64,000 nucleotides of DNA from Nitrospira sp. (GCA_024998595.1 JACOEK010000001.1:186001-250000), one strand, 5' to 3'; positions 23,045-32,759 are shown, counted from the first letter of the stretch. The notes: generated by a model not told the origin, from the sequence alone. Translations and numbers: made by a program.

Positions 23045-25537
23045 ATGATGAGTTCCCATACAGAGGCTCTGCGTCCCGCTGTGAAGACCGAGCCCATTCC
23101 CGCGCATATTGTCGAAGAAATCGAGACATTCGAGGCCGAAGCCCAGCGGGTTCTTGCGGGCGATCTCTCGACCGATATCTTCAAGCCTTTCCGGCTCCAG
23201 TACGGCATTTACGGTCAGCGGCAACCGGGCGTGCAGATGTTCCGGATCAAAATTCCGTTCGGCGGGCTGACGGCCAATCAATTGCGGCGAGTCGCCGAAC
23301 TGGCCGACCACTTCGCCACCGGCGTGGGCCATGTGACGACACGGCAGGACATTCAACTGCATTTCGTGGAGCTCAAGCATGTTCCCGAAATGATGCGCCA
23401 GCTGGCCTCCGTCGGGCTGACAACCAGGGAAGCTTGCGCCAACACGGTGCGTAATGTGACGGCGTGCCATTTGGCCGGGGTGTGCCAAGGTGAGGTGTTC
23501 GATGTGACACCCTATGCGAAAACGGTCGCTTATCATCTCTTGCGCAATCCGCTGAACCAGAGCCTCCCACGGAAGTTCAAGATTGCGCTCTCAGGCTGCC
23601 GGCAGGATTGTGCGCTTACGCCTATCCACGACATCGGTTTGCTGGCGGCAAAGCGGGCGGACGGAACCATTGGGTTCCGGATGGTCGCGGGCGGTGGCCT
23701 GGGTTCGACCCCGCGCATGGCCCAAGTGCTCAGAGAATTTACGCCGATGGACGAATTATTGCCGACCATCGAAGCGGTGATCAAAGTGTTCGATACCCTC
23801 GGAAACCGCAAGAATCGTAACAAGGCTCGCATGAAGTTCGTCATCGAGAAACTCGGTTTCGACGAATTCAAGCGCCGGTGGGAAGCGGCCTACGCGTCGA
23901 TGGGGTATGCGGTGCCGACGCATGAACCGATCAAGTTACTGGAGTATGCCGATACGCCCCCGTTGTTGATGCCGACGAAAGCCTCGAGCGTCACCAATGG
24001 AAACGGCACTGGCAACGGTGTTGCCTCGCGTAACGGCGCCGAGTCTGCATTCGAAGCGTGGAAACGGACGAACGTAGTTCCCCAACGGCAGCCTGGATTT
24101 TCCGCAGCGGCGATCAAATTGCCCATGGGCGATCTGACGGGCGAGCAAATGTGGGTAGTGGCCGACTTGGCCGAACGCTATTCCAATGGCAACATCCGCA
24201 CCACCATCAATCAAAACGTGATCATCAGGTGGATTCAGGAGGAGCGTCTAAGCGCGTTTCATGAGGAACTCGTCGCGCATAGCTTGGGCGATCCCGGCGC
24301 TGAGTTGGTCGAGGACATTATCGCTTGCCCCGGCACGGACACCTGCGGCTTGGGGATCACATCGTCCAAGGGAATGGCCCGCGCGCTGGCTGAGGTGTTT
24401 CCTGCCGGTCAGGTGCCTGAAGATCTTCGCGACGTGAGCGTCAAGATCAGCGGCTGCCACAATTCTTGCGCCCAGCACCATATCGCGACGATCGGATTGC
24501 ACGGCGTCGGTAAACGGCTCGGCGAACATACCGCGCCCCATTATGAGCTGCACCTCGGCGGACACGTGGATGGTACGCCGAAAATCGGACAGCTTGCGGT
24601 CAAGCTGCCAGCGAAAAGTGTTCCCGCGGCCGTGCGTCACCTGGTGGATGTGTATCGCCGCGATCGGAAGCCCAATGAGAGCCTGCAATCGTTCATCGGG
24701 CGGGTCGGGAAGAACGTCCTGAAGGACGAACTCATTCCCTATACGATTGTGCCGCCCTACGAGCAGGATCCGACCTACTATTACGATTGGGAAGGTGAAG
24801 CTGAATTTGTGCTGGAGGATTTGGGCCCCGGCGAGTGCGCAGGCGGAGCCTTGGAAATGATCGACGACCGCATGTTGGAGGCGGATCAGGAGCTCTACCA
24901 GGCGAAACTGCTCGTCGAGAAACACCAGTACGCTCTGTCGGTGAATAAATCATATCGCGCGGTGCTGGCGGCGGCCAAAGGGTTGCTGGTGACCGAAGGA
25001 ATCGATCCGGCGACCGATGCCGAGACTTTCCAGGAATTCGACGTGCGCTTGGCGACCAAAGGCATCGTCCCGACTACGTATCAGAATCTCGGTGCGCAAG
25101 TCGGCGATCTGGGATCTAAGGATGCAACCGCCGAGGCAGCGAACGAGAAAATGGCGTTCGCCAAACGGTTTCTCGGTGTCTGCCGGGCAGCTACGGAGCA
25201 AATGGGCAAAGATCTGAAGTTGGCCCAGGTGAAGGAAGAAGCCGTGCCGACTCCGGCTCCTGCTGCGGTTCCCGCCGCACCCGCACCTGTTGCCGCGGCT
25301 CAGGCGCCTGTGTATGACCTGCGTGGTGTGGCCTGCCCGATGAACTACGTAAAGACGAAATTGAAATTGGAGATGATGAATAACGGCGAGCAGCTCGAAG
25401 TCTGGCTCGATGCCGGAGAGCCGATCCGGAATGTGCCGATGAGTTTACGGAACGATGGGCACAAGATTTTGGCGGAGGGACCGTTGGAGCCTGAGGCCAA
25501 GCATTTCAAAATTCTCGTGGAAAAGGTCGAGGGGTAA
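23045..25537 (+). CDS. ferredoxin-type sulfite/nitrite reductase fused to a TusA-like domain
   Basis: The protein is 830 residues. Residues about 35-590 form the two-fold siroheme reductase. The [4Fe-4S]-siroheme Cys ligands are C428 and C434 (CPGTDTC) and C471 and C475 (SGCHNSC). The gene context with APS reductase favours sulfite as substrate. Residues about 635-720 form a helical, HEPN-like segment (ADQELYQAKLLVEKHQYALS). After a Pro/Ala-rich linker, residues 757-830 are a TusA/SirA-like domain with the putative sulfur-carrier C764 in GVACPMNYVK. GAGG precedes ATG 23045 by 5 nt. Confidence 0.9.
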   Translation: MMSSHTEALRPAVKTEPIPAHIVEEIETFEAEAQRVLAGDLSTDIFKPFRLQYGIYGQRQPGVQMFRIKIPFGGLTANQLRRVAELADHFATGVGHVTTRQDIQLHFVELKHVPEMMRQLASVGLTTREACANTVRNVTACHLAGVCQGEVFDVTPYAKTVAYHLLRNPLNQSLPRKFKIALSGCRQDCALTPIHDIGLLAAKRADGTIGFRMVAGGGLGSTPRMAQVLREFTPMDELLPTIEAVIKVFDTLGNRKNRNKARMKFVIEKLGFDEFKRRWEAAYASMGYAVPTHEPIKLLEYADTPPLLMPTKASSVTNGNGTGNGVASRNGAESAFEAWKRTNVVPQRQPGFSAAAIKLPMGDLTGEQMWVVADLAERYSNGNIRTTINQNVIIRWIQEERLSAFHEELVAHSLGDPGAELVEDIIACPGTDTCGLGITSSKGMARALAEVFPAGQVPEDLRDVSVKISGCHNSCAQHHIATIGLHGVGKRLGEHTAPHYELHLGGHVDGTPKIGQLAVKLPAKSVPAAVRHLVDVYRRDRKPNESLQSFIGRVGKNVLKDELIPYTIVPPYEQDPTYYYDWEGEAEFVLEDLGPGECAGGALEMIDDRMLEADQELYQAKLLVEKHQYALSVNKSYRAVLAAAKGLLVTEGIDPATDAETFQEFDVRLATKGIVPTTYQNLGAQVGDLGSKDATAEAANEKMAFAKRFLGVCRAATEQMGKDLKLAQVKEEAVPTPAPAAVPAAPAPVAAAQAPVYDLRGVACPMNYVKTKLKLEMMNNGEQLEVWLDAGEPIRNVPMSLRNDGHKILAEGPLEPEAKHFKILVEKVEG

Positions 25538-25542
25538 GAAGG

Positions 25543-26265
25543 GTGAAAGACACACAGCAGCCCGCTGAACGACCCTCCGATCCAGAGCTGAAGGCGCTGA
25601 GTGATTCATTTGAATCTCAGCAGCCCTGGGACCTGCTGGAATACGCGCTGAAGACCTACCGGCAACGCATCGTCCTGGCTTGCAGCTTCGGGGCGGAAGA
25701 TGTGGCGTTGGTCGATATGGTGCATCGGATCGACCCGGAAGCGCCGCTCTTCTATCTCGATACCGATTTTCTGTTTCCGGAAACGTTCGACGTGCGGGAC
25801 CGCATTGTCGCGCGATATGGCTTACAACCGGCGCAGGTGATTGAGATGAAATCGCTCTTGACGCCGGAGCAGCAGGCTGCTCAACATGGAGCGGCCTTAT
25901 GGGCGAGCAAGCCCGATCAGTGCTGCGAGCTGAGAAAAATAGAGCCATTGACCCGTATCCTCGGCCGGTACAGTGCATGGATCACCGGAATCAGGCGGGA
26001 TCAGGCTCCGACGCGGGCCAATGCGGGGCTGATCGAGTGGGACAAGAAATTCAACCTTGTCAAAGTGAATCCTCTGGCCAAGTGGAGTAGCGAGCAGGTG
26101 TGGACCTATCTTCAGCTGCATGAGGTGCCGTACAACACATTGCACGACCGCAACTACCCCAGCATCGGCTGCACGCATTGCACCGCGCCTGTCCTTCCGG
26201 GAGACGATCCGCGTTCCGGTCGGTGGAAAAATTTCGGTAAGACCGAATGCGGACTGCACAAATAA
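25543..26265 (+). CDS. cysH: assimilatory adenylyl-sulfate (APS) reductase
   Basis: The protein is 240 residues of the PAPS/APS reductase family. The PP-loop-type start is IVLACSFGAEDVALVDMV. The Cys pairs CCELRK and GCTHCTAPVLPG, which bind a [4Fe-4S] cluster, mark it as an APS rather than PAPS enzyme. The catalytic Cys lies in the C-terminal ECGLH. It reduces APS to sulfite, using thioredoxin, for the preceding gene product. It starts at GTG 25543, 5 nt after the sulfite reductase stop. Confidence 0.95.
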   Translation: MKDTQQPAERPSDPELKALSDSFESQQPWDLLEYALKTYRQRIVLACSFGAEDVALVDMVHRIDPEAPLFYLDTDFLFPETFDVRDRIVARYGLQPAQVIEMKSLLTPEQQAAQHGAALWASKPDQCCELRKIEPLTRILGRYSAWITGIRRDQAPTRANAGLIEWDKKFNLVKVNPLAKWSSEQVWTYLQLHEVPYNTLHDRNYPSIGCTHCTAPVLPGDDPRSGRWKNFGKTECGLHK

Positions 26266-26308
26266 CATCACCGTCACCCTGATACGAGACAAGGTTACTA
26301 CCATTCAC

Positions 26309-27376
26309 ATGCAACATCTGCTCGCCAAAGTCGCCAAAGGTCAAAAGACGTCCAAGGATCTCACGTGGGAGGAAGCCAAGCAGGCCATGCGCCTGATGAT
26401 CGAAGGGACCGCCACGCAGGCTCAGGTCGGCGCGTTTTTGACGGCCATGCGTTTCAAGTCCGAGTCGGTCACGGAATTGGCCGCGTTTACTGCCACTGCC
26501 AGACAATATGTTCCGCCGGTGCCCGTCCGTTCCGGACTCGGTGTGGTGGACGTCCCGGTGTATGGAGGCAAGCGGGAAACGTTTCACGCCATCGTTCCCG
26601 CCGCAATTATTGCGGCGGCAGCTGGAGCGGTGTTGTTGCTTCATGGTGTGGATGGACCTGCCGATCGACGCGGCGTCTCGGCAGTATTGAAGCTCCTGGG
26701 TATTCCTACCGATCACACCGCCAAGCTCGTCGGGCCTGAGCTGGAGAAGAAAGGGTTTGCGTATCTCGATCTCGCGTTGTACCACCCGCCGGTGAGCCGG
26801 TTTCTCGAAATGCGGCAGGAATTGGGCGTACGCAATTTCTTCCATCCGGTGGCGAGATTGCTCAATCCAGCTCGCGCCGGTTCTCAGGTGATCGGGCTCT
26901 CGCATCCGCCCTATTTCGAAAAGACGGTCGAGGCCTTGCGGATGCTCAGCTGTCCGCGTGCGCTGGTAATCCGCGGCGTGGAAGGCGATCCGGAACTTTC
27001 GATCGGCAACTCGACCCGTCTCTTGGAACTCAAAGACGAACGCATCACGCCCTTTACCTTTCAACCCAAAGACGCTGGACTGGCCATGGCGACATTCCGC
27101 GAAATGGCCGGGTTCCCCCCGGAGCAGCGTGAACGGGAAGCCGATTTGATCAAACGGTTGGTCGCCAACGAGATTCAAGGCGGGCAACGGGACTGGGTCC
27201 TCCTCAATGCAGCCATGTTGCTTTATGCGAGCGGTAAGGGGACGTCGATCACCGGGAATCTGGCGGCAGCCCGCAGCGCGTTGGAGTCCGGACAGGCCAA
27301 AGCCAAATTGGCAGAACTAATCGCGGGAGTACCGTCGGCAGCAGGCGCGGCGTCGAAGATCGGCCTCTCCGCATAA
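26309..27376 (+). CDS. TrpD2-like (anthranilate phosphoribosyltransferase family) protein
   Basis: The protein is 355 residues with the TrpD fold: the N-terminal helical domain (LTWEEAKQAMRLMIEGTATQ, AQVGAFLTAMRFKSESVTEL) and the alpha/beta domain. The canonical PRPP loop GTGGD is altered to VYGGKRET, and the KHGN region reads LLLHGVDGPADRRGV. These changes are typical of TrpD2/YbiB-type members, which bind nucleic acids and may lack TrpD activity. It lies between cysH and cysD, 43 nt after cysH, so a role tied to sulfate assimilation is suggested by position only. Confidence 0.8.
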   Translation: MQHLLAKVAKGQKTSKDLTWEEAKQAMRLMIEGTATQAQVGAFLTAMRFKSESVTELAAFTATARQYVPPVPVRSGLGVVDVPVYGGKRETFHAIVPAAIIAAAAGAVLLLHGVDGPADRRGVSAVLKLLGIPTDHTAKLVGPELEKKGFAYLDLALYHPPVSRFLEMRQELGVRNFFHPVARLLNPARAGSQVIGLSHPPYFEKTVEALRMLSCPRALVIRGVEGDPELSIGNSTRLLELKDERITPFTFQPKDAGLAMATFREMAGFPPEQREREADLIKRLVANEIQGGQRDWVLLNAAMLLYASGKGTSITGNLAAARSALESGQAKAKLAELIAGVPSAAGAASKIGLSA

Positions 27377-27393
27377 ATACACGAGTGTGAATC

Positions 27394-28191
27394 ATGAAAC
27401 ATTTGCGTCAACTTGAAGACCAGAGCGTCTACATCCTTCGCGAAGCCTATAAGCACTTCAATCACCTTGCCATGTTGTGGTCAATGGGCAAGGATTCGAC
27501 GGTCTTGTTGTGGCTGGCTCGCAAGGCCTTTTTTGGGCATGTGCCCTTTCCTTTGCTGCACGTGGATACGAGTTATAAGATCCCGGCGATGATCGAATAC
27601 CGTGACCGGATTGCGCGGGAATGGCGGCTGAATCTGGTGGTGGGTCAGAATAAGGAAGCCTTGGCCGCGGGGATGAATCATACGTTAGGGCGGGATGTCT
27701 GCTGCACGGCGTTGAAGACGAATGCCATGAAGAATCTCGTCGAGGAAAAGGGCTATACCGGCATCATCCTCGGCGTTCGTGCGGATGAAGACAGCACGAG
27801 GGCGAAGGAGCGATATTTTTCGCCGCGTGACAAACACGGCGATTGGGATTTCCGCGATCAGCCGCCTGAATTGTGGGATCAGTTCAAGACTACCTTTCCA
27901 CCGGGGACCCATATCCGGATTCATCCGCTCCTCGATTGGACCGAGATCAATATCTGGGAATACATCAAGCACGAGAATATTCCCTTCATGGATCTCTATC
28001 TCGACCGGGGCGATGGAACACGGTACCGCAGCCTCGGGTGTGCACCCTGTACCATGCCCATCAAGTCGACCGCGAAGACGGTGGACGAGATCATTATCGA
28101 GCTGCGAAAGAGCAATGTGGCTGAACGGGCCGGCCGCGCGCAGGATGCGGGGCGAGGCATGGAAATGCTTCGTAAGAAGGGCTACATGTAG
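27394..28191 (+). CDS. cysD: sulfate adenylyltransferase subunit 2
   Basis: The protein is 265 residues. The PP-loop reads [19 protein letters not shown], and further family blocks are [20 protein letters not shown] and [12 protein letters not shown]. With CysN it makes APS from sulfate and ATP. It begins 17 nt after the TrpD2-like gene and lies 77 nt before cysN. Confidence 0.96.
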   Translation: MKHLRQLEDQSVYILREAYKHFNHLAMLWSMGKDSTVLLWLARKAFFGHVPFPLLHVDTSYKIPAMIEYRDRIAREWRLNLVVGQNKEALAAGMNHTLGRDVCCTALKTNAMKNLVEEKGYTGIILGVRADEDSTRAKERYFSPRDKHGDWDFRDQPPELWDQFKTTFPPGTHIRIHPLLDWTEINIWEYIKHENIPFMDLYLDRGDGTRYRSLGCAPCTMPIKSTAKTVDEIIIELRKSNVAERAGRAQDAGRGMEMLRKKGYM

Positions 28192-28268
28192 GACCGGTTT
28201 CCTCAGCCAGGTCGCTGGCCGAATCGGACGAAATTGGGAAACAAAAGTTCCACTGCACGAGTAATCAT

Positions 28269-30116
28269 ATGACACAGCACGACCAGACCAAGCCGCAAGA
28301 AAGCCTCAATATCGTCATTGTGGGCCACGTCGATCACGGGAAATCCACCTTGGTGGGTCGACTCTATGCCGACACCGGCTCTCTGCCGGAAGGCAAGTTG
28401 GAAAAGGTGCAGGCCATTTGCCGCCAGCAGGGCAAAGAGTTTGAGTATGCGTTCCTGTTTGATGCCTTTCTGGAAGAGCAGGAGCAAGGCATCACCATCG
28501 ATACGGCGCGCACGTTTTTTATCTGGAACGGGCGGCAGTACATCATCATCGACGCGCCGGGGCATAAGGAGTTCCTGAAGAACATGATTTCCGGGGCCGC
28601 CCGTGCCGAAGCCGCCCTCCTGCTGATCGATGCCTTGGAGGGAGTGCGCGAACAGTCGAAGAAGCATGGGTACCTGCTGTCGCTGCTGGGCGTGACGCAG
28701 TTCGCGGTTGTCGTCAACAAGATGGATCTGGTCGGCTATCGACAAGATGTGTTCGATGGAATCGAGAAGGAATATCGGGAGTTTCTGGGACAGTTCCGGG
28801 CAGTGCCGCAACAGATGATTCCGGTCAGCGCGAAGATGGGTGACAACATCGCAACGCGCAGCAGTCATATGAACTGGTATCAGGGGCCCACCGTGTTGGA
28901 AACGCTGTCACTCTTCAAGAAAGAGCAGGTGCGTTCAGAGCAGCCGCTCCGGTTTCCGCTGCAGGACGTCTACAAGTTCGACGCCCGCCGGATTTTGACC
29001 GGACGTATCACCGCCGGACGTCTAAAAGTCGGCGACCAGCTCGTATTTTCGCCTTCGAACAAGACGGCGGTGGTGCAATCGATCGAAGGATTCAATGTGG
29101 ATCCTCCGACGAGCGAGGCGCAGGCCGGTCAATCGGTCGGCATCACGCTCGACGAGCAGATTTTTGTGGAGCGCGGAGAAATTGCGTCGCATCGGGATTC
29201 CGTCCCGTTGGTCTCCACGGCGATCCGGGTGAACCTGTTTTGGATGGGACGGCGGCCCCTTGAAAAGGGGCGGAAGTACATGTTGCGACTGGCCACCAGG
29301 GAGGCCGCCTGCGAGGTGGCGGTGATCCATCGCATTATCGACACGGCCGACTTGGCGCAGCTGCAAGAGAGTCAGTCCGTGGCCCGGAATCAAGTCGCTG
29401 AATTGACCCTGCGCGTGAAAGCCCCTCTCGCGTTTGATCTATCGTCCTCTTTCGAAGCGACAGGCCGCTTCGTGCTGGTGGACGAATACGATATTTCCGG
29501 CGGCGGGATCATCACCGAGTTGGTGCACGACGAACAAGAAGGGCTGCGTGAAGAGGCCCGGCAGCGGGAATATGCCTGGCTGACCGGAGATGTCCGCTCC
29601 GAGGATCGAGCGCTACAGTATGGCCACCGGGCGGCGATTGTGCTCTTCACCGGCTCGGCGCAGACGGGTAAAACGTTTCTCGCGCGGCGGGTTGAAGCAT
29701 TGCTGGTAGCCGATAGCCGGCATGCCTACTTGTTGGAAGGCGAAAATCTCCTGCAGGGGTTAGACGCGGATTTATCTGCCGCCGACCCGTCATTTGCCTC
29801 CGAACGGGTTCGTCGATATGGCGAAGTCGCCCGGCTGTTGATCGACACCGGACTGATTGTGGTCTCGACCAGCAAGACATTCGGTATCAACTATCACCGT
29901 ATGGCGGAGATGATACGGACATTGGTCCAACCGGCGCCGGTGATTGCGGTGCATATGAGCAGAGCGGGAGAGGAACCGCCGCCGAATACTGACCTGCATT
30001 TTGCCGGGCCGCAGGATTTTGATGCCGCAGCCCGGCAAATCCTGGAGGAGTTGAAGAAGCGAGGCGTGCTGATCCAGCCGTCCGGGACGAAGTCCACCAT
30101 CCAATATTCCATCTAA
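28269..30116 (+). CDS. cysN: sulfate adenylyltransferase subunit 1 with divergent APS kinase-like domain
   Basis: The protein is 615 residues. Residues 1-430 are the EF-Tu-like GTPase Cys[37 protein letters not shown] and NKMD. Residues about 450-610 are a CysC-like domain. Its Walker A is GSAQTGKT, the usual DGDN is EGEN, and [20 protein letters not shown] matches the family. The changed residues, and an APS (not PAPS) reductase in the same operon, suggest this domain may not act as an ordinary APS kinase. CysNC fusions with an active kinase are known, so activity remains possible. Confidence 0.92.
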   Translation: MTQHDQTKPQESLNIVIVGHVDHGKSTLVGRLYADTGSLPEGKLEKVQAICRQQGKEFEYAFLFDAFLEEQEQGITIDTARTFFIWNGRQYIIIDAPGHKEFLKNMISGAARAEAALLLIDALEGVREQSKKHGYLLSLLGVTQFAVVVNKMDLVGYRQDVFDGIEKEYREFLGQFRAVPQQMIPVSAKMGDNIATRSSHMNWYQGPTVLETLSLFKKEQVRSEQPLRFPLQDVYKFDARRILTGRITAGRLKVGDQLVFSPSNKTAVVQSIEGFNVDPPTSEAQAGQSVGITLDEQIFVERGEIASHRDSVPLVSTAIRVNLFWMGRRPLEKGRKYMLRLATREAACEVAVIHRIIDTADLAQLQESQSVARNQVAELTLRVKAPLAFDLSSSFEATGRFVLVDEYDISGGGIITELVHDEQEGLREEARQREYAWLTGDVRSEDRALQYGHRAAIVLFTGSAQTGKTFLARRVEALLVADSRHAYLLEGENLLQGLDADLSAADPSFASERVRRYGEVARLLIDTGLIVVSTSKTFGINYHRMAEMIRTLVQPAPVIAVHMSRAGEEPPPNTDLHFAGPQDFDAAARQILEELKKRGVLIQPSGTKSTIQYSI

Positions 30117-30193
30117 TCGATGAGGGCTGGGTGGTTTGACTCCGTTGAAATCCCTGTGGTAGCGTCCTTCATCAACAATTTCGAGGGTTTTTC

Positions 30194-31120
30194 ATGACCA
30201 TGGCGGCCGGGAAAGATCTCAAGTCAATCCTGACAAAACTCCAGTATTCCGACGACGCAAAAGTTGTCCAGCAGATCACCGCGCAGATGAAGCAGGTGCA
30301 GGCTCGAATGGCCGGCATCAAGCAGAAGCTCGTGGTGATGAGCGGCAAAGGCGGAGTCGGGAAGAGCATGACCACCGTCAATCTCGCTCTGGCGTTTGCG
30401 CGCCAGGGTGCGAAGGTCGGGTTGCTCGATGTCGATTTAAACGGGCCTTGTGTCCCGCGCATGATGGGGCTACATGGCCAGTCGTTGAAAATGACTCCGG
30501 AAGGGGCGCTGCCCCCGGTCGGTCCCCTGGGCATCAAAGTGGCCTCGATGGATTTTTTCCTCGACGATGCCTCGCCGGTGCGGTGGAAAGGCCCGATGGA
30601 TTTGAGCCCGGTCTGGCTCGGTCTCATGGAAATGAACGTCATTCGTGAATTCCTCGCCGACGTGGTCTGGGGCGAACTGGATTATCTTCTGGCCGATTTG
30701 CCCCCCGGCGCGGCTGCGGATAAGCCCCCGGTCATCGCCGGATTTATTCCCGATCTGGCCGGGGCGATCGTGGTGACGACGCCTTCCGAAGTCGCCTCCG
30801 ATGTGGTACAGAAATCAGTCACCTACGCCAGGGATATGGGGATCCGGGTGTTGGGTATCGTGGAAAATATGAGCGAATATCGGTGTCCCGCCTGCGGCGC
30901 CGAAAATGAGCTGTTTGAGGGGAATACCGAGGCGATGTGCGAAGTCTTGGACCTGCCGTTGCTGGGTCGTATTCCCTTCGACCGCACACTCGCGAAAACG
31001 TTCGATAAGGGGCAGCCGCTCCTTGATCCCGACTATCCGACGATCCGGAAATATCAAGAGATTGTCGGGCGGATTCAATCGTTGCTGGATTACAAAAAAG
31101 TCCTGGCGGAGAAGCTCTAA
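30194..31120 (+). CDS. Mrp/NBP35-family Fe-S carrier ATPase
   Basis: The protein is 308 residues. The deviant Walker A is VMSGKGGVGKSMTTVNLALA, followed by LLDVDLNGPCVPRMMG and LADLPPGAAADKP (switch regions). The CPAC pair in YRCPACGAENELFEG is the bridging Fe-S cluster site of the Mrp/NBP35/ApbC family. Such proteins deliver [4Fe-4S] clusters to targets. Sulfite reductase and APS reductase in the same gene row both need such clusters. The N-terminal DUF59-like domain of some Mrp proteins is absent. Confidence 0.92.
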   Translation: MTMAAGKDLKSILTKLQYSDDAKVVQQITAQMKQVQARMAGIKQKLVVMSGKGGVGKSMTTVNLALAFARQGAKVGLLDVDLNGPCVPRMMGLHGQSLKMTPEGALPPVGPLGIKVASMDFFLDDASPVRWKGPMDLSPVWLGLMEMNVIREFLADVVWGELDYLLADLPPGAAADKPPVIAGFIPDLAGAIVVTTPSEVASDVVQKSVTYARDMGIRVLGIVENMSEYRCPACGAENELFEGNTEAMCEVLDLPLLGRIPFDRTLAKTFDKGQPLLDPDYPTIRKYQEIVGRIQSLLDYKKVLAEKL

Positions 31121-31146
31121 GCGGACCGGCCTGGAAGGGGGATCCT

Positions 31147-31899
31147 ATGAAGTTCGTTTGCCTGAACTGCGAGACCTACATGACGTTTCAAAAGGTCGAA
31201 AAACCCGGTGAGGGCTCACTCGGCGTGTTCTTCGGCTGTCCGTCCTGCGAAGCCAAGTTTTCGATGGTGACCAATCCCGGCGAAACACAAATGGTCGCAT
31301 CGCTCGGTGTCAAGCTTGGAGGCCGCACGGAAACCGCCGAACCGTTCGAGATGACTCGAGGGACCCTCAAGGATGAAGCGCAGGCCGGCGCAGGGCAAAT
31401 GGCCGCCTATCTCAATGAGAAGATTCAGGGTGGTCAGCCGGCCACGGCGGCCCCGAAGGCCAGTGCACCAGCGGCCGGTGGAGAGAAGGCCTCGGGTGGA
31501 TGTCCGTTCTCGGCGATGGTCGCGGAGATGGGATTGACCTCTGGCGGCAAGCCGAATGCCAACGGTGCCAGCGAATTTACGTGGACGGCGGATGCCAAGG
31601 AAAAGTTGGAGCGGTTGCCGTCCTTCGTCAAGCCGATGGTGCAAAGCAGTGTTGAAGCCTATGCCCGCAAGCATGGGTATAAGAGCATCACGCTGCAGGT
31701 CATGGATGATTCCAAGAACGATTCCCCGAACGGCATCGCGTGGACGAAAGATGCCGAGCAGCGTATGGATAACATCCCTGACTTCATTCGTCCCATGGCT
31801 CGCCGGGAAATTGAGCGGATTGCCAAGGAGCGAGGCCTGGTAGAAATCACGGCCCAGGTCATGGACGAAGCCAAAGAGAAGTTCATGAAGTTCATGTAG
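31147..31899 (+). CDS. zinc-ribbon protein with two PCP_red domains
   Basis: The protein is 250 residues. C5, C8, C31 and C34 form two CxxC pairs of a zinc ribbon (or cluster site). After an Ala-rich linker with a further Cys, two tandem PCP_red repeats begin at W146 (WTADAKEKLERLPSFVKPMV) and W199 (WTKDAEQRMDNIPDFIRPMA). PCP_red is the C-terminal domain of the light-independent protochlorophyllide reductase B subunit, but no reductase core is present. It follows the Mrp gene by 26 nt. Function outside photosynthesis is unknown; a redox or cluster-related role is only suggested by position. Confidence 0.85.
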   Translation: MKFVCLNCETYMTFQKVEKPGEGSLGVFFGCPSCEAKFSMVTNPGETQMVASLGVKLGGRTETAEPFEMTRGTLKDEAQAGAGQMAAYLNEKIQGGQPATAAPKASAPAAGGEKASGGCPFSAMVAEMGLTSGGKPNANGASEFTWTADAKEKLERLPSFVKPMVQSSVEAYARKHGYKSITLQVMDDSKNDSPNGIAWTKDAEQRMDNIPDFIRPMARREIERIAKERGLVEITAQVMDEAKEKFMKFM

Positions 31900-31910
31900 T
31901 AGACGATTGC

Positions 31911-32759
31911 ATGCGTGAGACGAGTTCTCGGCCCGTCCGGCAGTCCGGATGGGCCGTTCGATTCCCGCCCGTTTCCCTTTCTCGACCGAATTATCGTCTG
32001 AGATGGCTGAGGCCTTGGTGCTCGCTGTTGGGCCTGTGGTGCATCGCGATCTTCGTCTGGCTTGCGTTCTCTCCCATTGCACAGGCCGCTGATCATGGTC
32101 ATGACTCGTCCGTCGAGGAGCACGGACATCACCATGGACAGTCGTCTTCCTCAGGGCCTCAGTGGGAAGGGTCGCGTGAAGGCATCGCCTATTCCGAATT
32201 CAATCATCATCTGGCCGGCGTTTTTCTTCTCCTGATCGGGTTGAGTGAATTGCGTCAGGCGTTGGGGTGGCCTCTCCTGGCCTGGACGCGCTTTTTGCTT
32301 CCAGGGGCCCTGGCGGTGGCCGGTGTGTTGCTCCTTATTTGGAGTGATCACGATGCCTGGCCAATCGGGTCGATGACGTTTGCGCAAACCTTTCTGGGAA
32401 CCGACCCGGAGGTCCTGCAGCATAAGACCTACGGCGTGCTGGCCTTGTCGGTGGGTACCATCGAATTTCTGCGGCGCCTCGGCTGGTTCGCCCACGCCGT
32501 GTGGACAGTGCCCCTTCCGATATTTGCCGTCGTGGGAGGATTGATGCTGTTCGCGCATTCCCATGGGGATCACCCCGCAGCCGATAAGATTGCCCTGCAC
32601 CATCTCATGATGGGTACCATGGCGATTACTGCGGGGTCGTCAAAGTTGATCTCCGGCTGGCGTCAGCGGCAGCTCGAGACAGAACGGTCATATTGGGAGC
32701 TCATCTGGGCGAGCCTCGTCCTCGTCATCGGTGCGCAATTGCTGTTTTATTCGGAGTAG
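31911..32759 (+). CDS. His-rich polytopic membrane protein
   Basis: The protein is 282 residues. A hydrophobic segment at about 35-58 ends in FSPIAQAADHG and may be a signal peptide or first helix. A His-rich stretch DHGHDSSVEEHGHHHG suggests metal binding. Five or six more membrane helices follow, with conserved-looking His in NHHLAG, HSHGDHP and LHHLMMG. The layout resembles copper-resistance or CopD-like membrane proteins, but no family was firmly recognised. It begins 11 nt after the PCP_red gene. Confidence 0.65.
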   Translation: MRETSSRPVRQSGWAVRFPPVSLSRPNYRLRWLRPWCSLLGLWCIAIFVWLAFSPIAQAADHGHDSSVEEHGHHHGQSSSSGPQWEGSREGIAYSEFNHHLAGVFLLLIGLSELRQALGWPLLAWTRFLLPGALAVAGVLLLIWSDHDAWPIGSMTFAQTFLGTDPEVLQHKTYGVLALSVGTIEFLRRLGWFAHAVWTVPLPIFAVVGGLMLFAHSHGDHPAADKIALHHLMMGTMAITAGSSKLISGWRQRQLETERSYWELIWASLVLVIGAQLLFYSE

